From assembly GCA_029851415.1 (NCBI GenBank), contig CM056743.1:25892905-25956904 (forward strand): a stretch of DNA of 64,000 bases. The letters are read 5' to 3'. Under the pieces are notes generated by a model that worked only from the letters and a program-made list of their open reading frames with translations, was not told where the DNA came from and did not search any database. This DNA is from Eretmocerus hayati (taxonomy: Eukaryota > Arthropoda > Insecta > Hymenoptera > Aphelinidae). Positions 37,562-47,217 of the stretch are shown here, in pieces. The position numbers and the translations under genes are program-made. Numbering within the stretch: the first letter of the stretch is position 1; the number at the start of each line of letters is the position of its first letter.

Positions 37562-37860
37562 CCTTATGGGCCCTGAATCTTGACGAAAATTTGGGAATCT
37601 TCTTGTTTTGGTGAGAAATGAAGGTACCCAGATGAGTTGTGTCCAATGGGCTCTCTATTTTGAGATACAGCCATGGAGATTAGCATTGTCCATGTAGGCC
37701 CATGTTAAAATGACACATATATAGATATACTGACAATGCTAACCACCATGGCTGTATCTCAGGATAGGCGGTCCGTTGGAAGAAACCCTCGTGGGTATCT
37801 TCAATTCTCACCAAAACAAGAAGATTCCCAAAGTTTCGTCAAGATCCAGGACCCGCAAGG
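37562..37860. mobile_element. Foldback MITE, 300 bp
   Basis: Near-complete inverted repeat centred about 37712. Arms include CTTGACGAAAATTTGGGAAT and TTCTTGTTTTGGTGAGAA with complements on the right, and GAGATACAGCCATGG nearer the centre. Confidence 0.75.
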
Positions 37861-38253
37861 TTGGTGCAGGTTGGTGCTCCCCTCGTTAGCAGTTTTGACG
37901 TGACAAAAGTCGGAGAACCTGATGCATATAATGTCAATGCGAACATCACATACTTTATTACACTTCTGGTGGATGAAATCCGCGATGTACGCATATCAGC
38001 AAAGAACCTTCCAGTCACTGTCCGAGATAATCACTATTTTGGAAATTTGATAAATATCCTGGCATACAGGCCAGCTGGATCAGCTATAGATTCGTTGTAT
38101 GTATGTGTATATTGGCATTCCAGGGGGACAACTGGGGGACCCCTCCAGATACAGCCATCAACGGACTTTTTTGCGCAATGCGCGAGTATTCAGGATTTTC
38201 TTAGTACTCAGACGGATCTTGAGTATTCAGAATTTTGTGGCGTAGTTATGTGG

Positions 38254-38890
38254 GTGTCCCATGTAAAAACGGGAACCCTATGATCATATATGAACAGGGG
38301 GTCCAAGGACCCTATGACCATATATGAACATCTATGAAATGGTTGCATTTTCAGGGAATATCACATCAAAAAGTCACGATGCTGATCTTGCATAACCGAG
38401 AAAATCTCCAAGATTTCATTAGGTAATTGAATTAAAACGATCTGTAAGTGATATCGTTATATATCTTAATGAAAAAAAAAATATCAATATACAAGATCAA
38501 AAACGTTTGGCAAATTGGTGACGAACCTGCATAAATGTAATATTTCTCAAAATGATGATCTCGAGATATAACAAATTGTGCAGAATATTCACCAATTTGC
38601 CAAACGTTTTAAATCTTGGGAATTTAAAATTTTTTTCTTCTACTAGGAGAATGATATCACTCACAGATCGTTTTAATTCAATCACCTAATGAACCATTGG
38701 AGATTTTCTCGGTTATACAAGATCAGCATCGTGACTTTTTGATGTAATATTCCCTGAAAATGCAACCATAACAACTTTTCGGATTTTAAAAAATTTTGAA
38801 AATTGTTTCATAGATGTTCATGTATGGTCATAGGGTCCTTGGACCACAGGTTCATATATGATCATAGGGTTCCCATTTTTACATGGGTGT
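38254..38890. mobile_element. Foldback element, 640 bp
   Basis: Outer arms CCCATGTAAAAACGGGAACC and ACCCTATGATCATATATGAA have inverted copies at 38820-38887. An inner palindrome (AGAAAATCTCC, AATTAAAACGATCTGT, AAACGTTTGGCAAATTGGTG) is centred near 38565. The intermediate sequence is less symmetric on one side. It is non-coding. Confidence 0.75.
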
Positions 38891-39077
38891 TTGTCGTGTA
38901 AGTTGCAGTGCAGGATTCTTATTCCGACCGGGAACATTACCCGAAAAATTCCCCTGCTCAAAGGGAAATTCCGAGCTGGCCCGACCGGGATTCGAACCCG
39001 CGCCGCTTCGAGCGCCCAGAGTTTCAGCCGACTAAGGGCTCCCCAACACTTAACCAATTGAGCCACCGAACGCTCTA
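38891..39077 (-). repeat. tRNA-derived SINE-like sequence
   Basis: Read on the - strand, it has an A box (GTGGCTCAATTGG) and a perfect B box (GGTTCGAATCC), with a longer than normal A-B interval, then a GC-rich tail. This is the internal RNA polymerase III promoter of a tRNA or tRNA-derived SINE. The extended middle and unpaired ends argue against a functional tRNA. It abuts the outer edge of the foldback element at 38890. Confidence 0.6.
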
Positions 39078-39599
39078 GAGATTCGTTATCTACGTCGAGA
39101 AATACTCAAGAAAATTATGTTGTCGTTGAGAAGACATTGCGACCCAAACATTTCTACCCCCGTCGATATTTGGGAATCAATTGTCACCCTAGAATTTCAG
39201 GTGAATTTCCCCCTGATGGAATTTTCATTCCGAGCTTCCAGCTATTTGTGGATTATCTGGCGGATTCAATTGCCTGTCGAGGTACACTACCGGTCAAAAG
39301 TTTGTGCACACCTAAAGAAAAAATTTCGATTTTGCTCACTCGACTGCTCGGATCTTCTTGGTCCAAATTAACTCTACTTAGGCTCATTTTGTAGTTTTTT
39401 TCAAGAATTTTAAGAGCTACTTGGTATTTATTCTGCGCAGCTCATTAGATTCTTGCAAAGTCAATCTGAATCCTTGTAGAATTTCACAAAAGTCGGGTGA
39501 CTACGCAAACCTCCGCAAGTCTGGCGGAAATGGATGGATTTAGATGATTCAGAAAGCATCTAAAAGGGGAGCCGAAATATCCCGATTATACGAAAAACC

Positions 39600-39860
39600 C
39601 GTATAATCGCATGGAAATAGGCCTCTTTTACACGGGGGGTCAAATTAGGAACACACTTTTGAAAACTCGCAAAAAATCCTCTTTTGCAAAAATTAAGATA
39701 TCTCGGCTCCAGTTTGTCGAAATTGAACGTACCTTAGTGCGTTTTGACGGACTTGAAAAAAGCTTCAAAATGAGCTGAAGTGCGTTGGAAAATATAGAGA
39801 TGAATTAGAGTGGCGAGCAAAACGAAAGTAGTGGGGCAAATTAGGCACACTTACCTTATT
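39600..39860. mobile_element. Short relative of the 31.2 kb element
   Basis: GGGGTCAAATTAGGAACACAC near the left and GGGGCAAATTAGGCACAC at the right are direct copies about 190 bp apart. The right end CACACTTACCTTA matches the right end of the 31.2 kb element. The core AGCTTCAAAATGAGCTGAAG is shared with the foldbacks at 20.9 and 31.2 kb. Confidence 0.55.
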
Positions 39861-39869
39861 TTGCGAGAT

Positions 39870-40860
39870 TGGGATAACGGCAATGGTGCATGACAGCGTG
39901 GTTCCTATGATGCGGCAGCGACAGCTCAAGATTACCGTTTTCCAAATTTCGCAAAATCACGAGGTTTGAGACGCAACAAAACTCAAATGATTTGAAATTA
40001 TTTTGGGAAGCGCGCTAACTCAATGATTTAATCCGAAAAGTATTTGCAAGTATGTGAAAATTAGATATTGTTGGGAAACCTGAATGTACTTTGCCGCGTG
40101 TCTGAGTGCAGTCCTGCGGACTTGTAGGTCGTGCGTAATCCATGATTAGGAACTTGCACGACGGATACGGGCGCCTTCCGACGGAACGAGTGAGAAAATT
40201 ATCTTATCATTCCAAGTACTACAAAACCACCTGTGTTGAGCTAATTGTTTCGAAAACAAGAGAATTCCTTCCCCTCCCTACCTTCGATATTTTGGTTCAA
40301 AATCACTCATCATGCTCAAAATAAGTCTCTAGTAAAAATTCGGAAAGCCAGAAATAAATAAACAAAAATCTAGGTTCAGTATAAAAATAGGGGATATACA
40401 ATACACCAGAGATGCCATCTTTGTACTACCTGCGTGGAAAATTCATTCCATGATATCCATCAAGAAAACTGATTTCTCAAAATTTTTAATATTCAACTCA
40501 ACATGTTGAATCACTTTTTCAATATCTCATGTCTTTGGGCAATAGATAAATGGCGTTTAGATTGGTTTCTATAGGACTCAATTTTAGAAGAATCATCTAT
40601 ACTCCTGACTGTCACATAGAATTTAACATACACGCGCAATCGTGTTCAGATTATTTTGTTACTGGGAAATGAATGAAAAATTTATCTTTCAATCGGTTGC
40701 TAGGGTGAAGTCTAGCTCGCTGGGTTCCCAGATATTTTTTTCTTCATCGCTTTTATTCTACTTCACCGTCTCCCTACTCGACGCTCAGACCACCCATTTC
40801 TCACCCTACTCCGCGATTTTCGGCGTTTTTCTTGGAAAAATCTTGTACGGTTGCTTGTGT
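39870..40860. other. Non-coding DNA
   Basis: No gene or clear repeat recognised. Open frames are short or lack coding character. Confidence 0.4.
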
Positions 40861-40865
40861 TGGTG

Positions 40866-42688
40866 CCCGTGTAAAAAAAATTACGTTTGGGTAAAGTTTA
40901 GGAGAAGTTTTCTTTGGGTCAAGTTTGGGCCAAACTTAACCCATGAGACTGAGCCAAACTTGTGCCATCGGCCCCCAAAAAGGTTTTCATGTTTGGAAGA
41001 AGTTTTGCATGAAGTACAGCCATTTTTATGAAGAATAGCCAAAATTGTATTTGTATGAAGAATAGCCAAACTTAGCACAACTTTGGGCGAAGTTTCGGAA
41101 AACTATGGGGTTTGATCGGGAAATTTGGGAAGCTTGTGGCTCAAGTTTGGGACAAGTTTAGGAGGCCTCTATTCAAACCTTGCCTTAGGTTTGGGAGAAC
41201 AAAATGCCAAGCTTTTTCCAAACAAACGCCTCGCAGCATATACTCTACGCGGGGGTTTTCGACAACCCTTGAAAACAGCTCTCACGATGTGACGCAATTC
41301 GTGCCTGCAAAAATCGGGTCGAAAATAGGGGAAAGCCTGGGTCTAACGACGTGCAACTTATCACCACGGCTGCTCATCGACGCAAGCTTCATTCATGCAG
41401 AGTCGAGCCGAAGATACTCTCTGCTTTTTGCCTGCAACAAACAAAATTCACCACAAAGTATCGCGTCGAGGGTGAATGAGGAGAGGTATTTCTAAGAAAC
41501 AGAAACAGACTCGAAAATTTCAATACGAGGAAACGGTTTAGGTTAAGAGGACACTGCGGTGTATATTTTTGAGATATTTCTGAATGAAAAAACCTGGGGT
41601 ACTCATCTGAACAGGAGCAGCTGTAGTCATGCCATCACCAAACTTTTGTTCGCGCAGGGGTTGCTCTGATTACCTGAAAATTCATTTAAATTTTGCCACG
41701 AGTTTCTGGTGAGAAAAACTTGCACGAGTCGGCATCAGCCACTGTTGAAGAGGTTACGCCGATAATATTGTCGGGTGGCAACGACCGTTGATATCGATTT
41801 TTCTGTTGGTAACCAACAACGTTGTCAAGGTGTAACCTGTGACGTTAGTCAACAGTGGCTGATGCCGTCGTCTCGTGCAAGTTTTTCGCACCAGAAATTC
41901 ATGACAAAATTTCAATGAATTTTCAGGTAAAGAGAGCAACCCCGGCGCGGACCAAAGTTCGGTGATGGCATGACTACAACTGCTCCTGTTCAGATGAGTA
42001 CCCCAGGTTTTTTCATTCAGAAATATCTCAAAAATAAACACCGCAGTGTCCTCTTAACTTAAACCGTTTCCTCGGATTGAAATTTTCGAGTCTGTTTCTG
42101 GTTTTTAGAAATACCTCTCCTCATTCACCCTCGACGCGATACTTTGTGGTGAATTTTGTTTGTTGCAGGCAAAAAGCAGAGAGTATCTTCGGCTCGACTC
42201 TGCATGAATGAAGCTTGCGTCGATGAGCAGCCGTGGTGATAAGTTGCACGTCGTTAGACCCAGGCTTTCCCCTATTTTCGACCCGATTTTTGCAGGCACG
42301 AATTGCGTCACATCGTGAGAGCTGTTTTCAAGGGTTGTCGAAAACCCCCGCGTAGAGTATATGCTGCGAGGCGTTTGTTTGGAAAAAGCTTGGCATTTTG
42401 TTCTCCCAAACCTAAGGCAAGGTTTGAATAGAGGCCTCCTAAACTTGTCCCAAACTTGAGCCACAAGCTTCCCAAATTTCCCGATCAAACCCCATAGTTT
42501 TCCGAAACTTTGCCCAAAGCTGTGCTAAGTTTGGCTAAACTTCATGCCAAACTTCTCCCAAACATGAAAACCTCTTTGGGGGCTGATGGCACAAGTTTGG
42601 CTCAGTCTCATGGGTTAAGTTTGGCCCAAACTTGATCCAAAGAAAACTTCTCCCAAACTTTACCCAAACGTAATTTTTTTCACACGGG
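40866..42688. mobile_element. 1.8-kb palindromic (foldback) element with almost identical arms
   Basis: Arms run from CCCGTGTAAAAAAAATTACG on the left to the complement at 42688. A 127-codon open frame occurs identically in both arms (41112-41495 on + and 42105-42488 on -), so at least 384 bp match at the protein level without change. Near the ends the words CAAACTT/AAGTTTG recur many times. The left arm has about 46 extra bases (a duplicated TATGAAGAATAGCCAAA unit). The centre is near 41790. The open frame shows no domain and I do not consider it a gene. Confidence 0.85.
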
Positions 42689-43148
42689 TGACGAAACTTG
42701 TGTCCATGTGAGCAATTAGGTAGGGTCCTCTACCCTCTCTACGGTGAATCTGGGATGGATTGGCTGTACACTGCGATTCTTCGTGGTCGCCCCGCCTCCT
42801 ACCGAACTTGTCAAAACCTGATGCATCGTCGCAAGTAGTAAGAGGTCAAGGAATGCACTTATAATATCATATGCTTTCCTAGACGCGCGGCGCGCGGTGG
42901 CATTAGAAACGTTTCAAATCGTTTCGATCGCGGTCAGCGCGCCGAACTTTTTCACGGTCGGTTGTAACAATGCGCACACAAATTGGCGAATGCCTCATAC
43001 AACACTCCACATTTTTTTTTTCAACATTTCCTAATACGTGTTGTATTAGAGAGACTATCTCGGAGACTAACTGTGTGATTTCAGACATAATTGAAAACGA
43101 TTCAAATCGAATGAGATATCGTATGCACAGAGTATCGTTGATCTATTG

Positions 43149-43753
43149 CCCACCAAACAGTGAATGTTGCCACAACGTTTCTGGGAAGTTGTCCTGTCAA
43201 CTTTGAAACGTTCCCTTAGGTTCGAGAAACGCGTTGCCGACACGTTGACGCAACGAAAAAATGTCTACCAGATGCGCGTTGCCTCAACGTTTTCAGAACG
43301 TTTCTAGGACGGTTTCGAATATGAATAAATAAATGGATTATTATTAAAAAAATGTTGTTAATTGGCTCTTGTTGCATTCAAGCGTAATCTCCCCGTACTT
43401 CTTGTACCAAATGGACATGTTTCTGATTGAGCGCAATCGATGGGATTGAACGGGGATGGAGCTGGTAGCTTGCGAGAAAGGGAATTTTATAAACAATTTG
43501 TTTATTTATTTAACAAAAAATATTCGAAGTATTGGTTGCACCGGAAATATCTCGGAAACCATCGTGCAACCTTTGAAAAACCACTGAAACGTCCCAGAAA
43601 TGTTGTGGGAACGTCGAGACAACATGCATCTCGTAGACATTTTTTCGTTGCGCCAACGTGTCGACAACGCGTTCTCCGACCTTTGGCGGAACGTTTCCAG
43701 GTTGACAGGACAACTTCCCAGGAACGTTGTGGCAACATTCACTGTTTGGTGGG
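43149..43753. mobile_element. Foldback element, 605 bp
   Basis: Termini CCCACCAAACAGTGAATGTT and the exact reverse complement, with arms extending through GCCACAACGTT and GGAAGTTGTCCTG. AACGTT/CAACG words recur throughout. The centre carries AT-rich unpaired sequence. Four overlapping open frames on both strands reflect the symmetry and are not genes. Confidence 0.8.
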
Positions 43754-43759
43754 TGGTTT

Positions 43760-45200
43760 TTTCACTGCAAAATTTTAATATCAGTCAAAGCGATGTCTAA
43801 AACTCGTTTTTACCAATTTATTAACTCTCCGTATCAATCTTTCGAAACGACCGGCCTTCTTCACGAATGGAAGAAAACTTCTAACAAGATCGTTTGCGCT
43901 CATCAATATTGATTATTATATTCGGTTCTGATACTTCGTGTATCTTTAGCCTTATACTTGGACAATATACTTGCTACCACGTACTGGTTACGTGCTTGGT
44001 CACCTACCAGCAAAACTTGAACCATCCTTGTGACGAAGAAACTAGACGGGAATTACGATTTTGTTCCAATCTTTTGAAACCGTAGAATCGGGTAGCTCGG
44101 ATCCAGTTTCGACCATCTGATTTGCCATAATTTCGACTAGAATAGGGCTACAAGAACGTTCAAGAGCTCAAAATTTGGATCTTAGCTTCAGGTATTCAAT
44201 GCCTTGCACAGAATTGAGATCGAAGTGCATAGAGTTGAAAAATGTGAACAAGTAGGCTGGTCCATAATTACTCGCATCTTCGGGGTTATTCGTCCCACCC
44301 TTCAGGAGCCTTGAATCTCGGGTGAAATTAGCTTGTTTATATGTTGGTGCTACGTGATGTTCTTTTTGTATGAAAATGGTTCCCTAAAATCTTTGGCAGA
44401 TGGTTGTTCTGGTTTCCGAAAAAAGTCAAATTTTCACAAATGAATAGCCTTTACTCAAAATTTCGATTATGAATACATATATCACGTCTCTGAATAATAA
44501 TTTGCTGCAGACACTTCTTCAAATTAGATTCGGGATAAGTTTTATTAGCATGAGATCCTTTTTTTTTGTTGCCACCTTATCTCTTGTAAATGGTGGTCCC
44601 ATTCTTTCAGCTGTAAGAAAACGTTCAGAAAGTTACGAGAGGTGCACGAAATGGGAAGTCAGAAATATTTTGGATTTGGAAAGTGAAATATTAGTGAGAA
44701 CTTCGAAGCAATATCTGCTCCTATGGAATGCACTCCTCATTCAGAGGTTAGACCTATGGCTAGGGTTCATTGTGAATTAAACTTGTGCGAGCGGAACGAT
44801 CGAACGTATGTCTGGATAGCAATATCAATTTCTTTCAGGAACTCGTTTGAATTTATACATCCAGGGACGAAATAAAAAATAAATAATACCTCGTGTTGCA
44901 GCTGCTTCGGCTGGGCCAAATCACTCCGCCGCAGCTCCTTACTCACACTATTTTGATCTCGGACCTCCTGTCGATGAGGTAACAATCTTTCGGACCTCTA
45001 TTTCAATTAGATTTTGATGTTGGCAACACAAACAATCATGGAGAGAAGGATTTAGATTCAGGGGGCTTTCCCACGTGGAGAACTAGATAAAAGTTTCAGA
45101 GGGTCGATTTTTAGCAAAATTTTTCTACCGCTTTAATTTGCAAAGAACTAGGATCTAAGGATCCTACGGATCGAATGAGGTCTCTAGAAATGTAGCCGAG
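43760..45200. other. Mostly non-coding DNA with one exon-like island
   Basis: Nothing firm is seen. 44902-44978 is a GC-richer 77-bp interval bounded by GTGTTGCAG and GAG|GTAACA. In one frame it reads as an uninterrupted Ala/Pro-rich peptide (SAGPNHSAAAPYSHYFDLGP) and could be an isolated exon of a gene with very large introns. The reverse strand is open too, so the call is weak. Confidence 0.25.
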
Positions 45201-45203
45201 ATA

Positions 45204-46274
45204 TACACTGTGAAAAATTTGTGGGAAAAACTTCAACCAGTTGTTGCAGTTTTCCCCTGAACCACTGGTTGACTTTTTTCCTACAATGAATATGTAAGGA
45301 TGAAAGCGGCGCCCACGATATTGGTCTATGATAGTCTCCGGGTGACACTTTTGAGTCGGAAAAACAAGTTTCGCCATGTTTTTTCACAAACAAAGAGGAA
45401 TAAACATCAGCGCTGGTCGCGCATGGACGATAAAGCGGGTTGCCTGTCCTGCAGGGGTCGAATACACGTCGTGAGGCTGGAGGGATGAATAGATGAACGG
45501 ATGGGGTGGGAGGGTAGATGGGATGGGTGGATGGGTGGAGTGGAACAGAATGGAATGAAACAGAATGGGATTGAATGAAATGGAATCGAATGGCATGGAA
45601 CGGACGCTAATGGAAAGGACTGGAACGGTGTGGAATGGAACGGAATGGAGTGAAATGGATCGGAATGGAATCGGATGGAACGGACCGGAATGGAACGGAA
45701 TGGAAGGGAATGGAACGGAATGAAATGAGACGAAGTGCATTGGAACGGAATGGAACGGAAGTGAATGGAATTGAATTGTATGTTCCATTCCGGTCCGTTC
45801 CATTGCACTCCGTTCCATTCTTTCTTCACCAACTATCCCCTTCCATTCCGTTCCATTCCGGTCCGTTCCATCCTATTCCATTCCGTTCCATTCCATCCAT
45901 CCATCCCATCTACCGTCGCACCCCATCCGTCCATCTATCCATCCCTCCAGCCTTACGACGTGTATTCGACTCCTGCAGGACAGGCAACCCGTTTTGTCGT
46001 CCATACGCGACCAGCGCGCGCTAATGTTTATCCCTCTTGGTTTGTGAAAAAAACATGACGAAACTTGTTTTTCCGACTCAAAAGTGTCACCTGGAGATTA
46101 CCATCGACCAATATCGTGGGCGCCGCATTCTTCCTTATGTATTCGCTGTGCGGAAAAAATCAACCAGTGGTTGAATTCCAACCAGTAGTTGAATTCCAAC
46201 CAGCTGGTTGATTTTGACGACCAACCATCGGTCGCCGATTTTGATGGAAAGTCAACCAATTTTTTACAGCGTAG
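45204..46274. mobile_element. Foldback element built around (GGAAT)n-type satellite
   Basis: Ends TACACTGTGAAAAATTT and AATTTTTTACAGCGTA, then CAACCAGTGGTTGA-type words, then unique arms (GGCGCCCACGATATTGG, GGTTGCCTGTCCTGCAGG) repeated inverted on the right. The centre (about 45530-45900) is a degenerate GGAATGGAAC tandem on the left switching to CCATTCCGTT on the right at about 45780, so the microsatellite itself is inverted. Long open frames here are repeat artefacts. Confidence 0.8.
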
Positions 46275-46400
46275 GGCTTCAAAACGAGCACTTTCAATGC
46301 CCTGTAGGATGCCGGAAATTACGACTAACATATAATCTTATTCTTAAAATGTGATGGGCCGAACCCCCCCCCCCCCTCCCCCACCGGACCCCGGGTCCGT

Positions 46401-46555
46401 CCGAATCAGGGGTGACAAGCATGGTGCTTACCCTCCCCTCAAGCCTCTTCCGCAACGCGCAGAGCGCGCCATCCGACTATCGTCTGCAGGGCGGTGAACA
46501 AGAGGGGCTTGAGTGATGGTAAGCAATACGCTCGTCACCCCTGGTCCGAATTACC
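46401..46555. mobile_element. Short MITE
   Basis: Inverted termini TCCGAATCAGGGGTGACAAG and CTCGTCACCCCTGGTCCGAA, inner arms GGTGCTTACC and GGTAAGC. Preceded by a C-run of about 13 bases. Confidence 0.6.
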
Positions 46556-47217
46556 AGATTCTATGGAATTGGATATTATTTTTTGTGTCATAGTTTCGAA
46601 ATGGACGAACCCTTATCGTAGTTCTTTGGCTCGCTGAGTAAGTTATTTTGCTCGATGCTCACACTAGTTCAAGTTTTTTGCGAGCTAGATTCAGAATTTT
46701 CGGGTGTGGGAGGGCTCATTCGACAGGAAATTCCAATCCACAGGTGGTCTACTATCTGATATTGGCCAAAACTGTTTTGAAATCGAGGAATAAATCGGGG
46801 TAGGCAAGGGCGTGCTCTGTCCCGCCAAAAAATGTTGTTCAAGTTTTTCTCGGTTCCTAATAAACGAAATGCCATGAAACTTTGCATGGAATCGTGTTAT
46901 GAGATTTTGCAGGCGCCCTACCACCTGAGTAACACATTCAATACCAATAAAAGCGTAAAAACAATAATACCGCTTTCAGAATCATTGGATGCAGCTGCAA
47001 CCTGAAAGTGCGCCGGTGCGTGTCTGGTTGCGGTTTTGCGGGGACTCCGGACTAGCCTTAAATCTACGTTACTGAACGGCATACAAGCACTGAACCTGCA
47101 AACTCACAATTTGCAAATACAAAAATTGCTACTCGTGTCTTATTACTCTTGACGATTCATGTCTCATGAGAAATACTCGATTGATTTACAAATAATTCCC
47201 AATCGTTCACAGCCATC

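Noticed and set aside
37861..38283. 140-codon + strand frame
   Set aside because: Starts at the edge of a foldback element and ends inside another. No domain or splice signals; judged chance.
41112..41495. 127-codon frame duplicated exactly on opposite strands (also 42105-42488)
   Set aside because: The duplication follows from the palindrome. The peptide has no domain, and neighbouring DNA in the arms is low-complexity, so it is not called as a gene.
45384..46058. Long open frames on both strands at 45.4-46.1 kb
   Set aside because: They are translations of GGAAT/ATTCC tandem repeats (Phe-His-Ser-Ile-Pro runs), not proteins.
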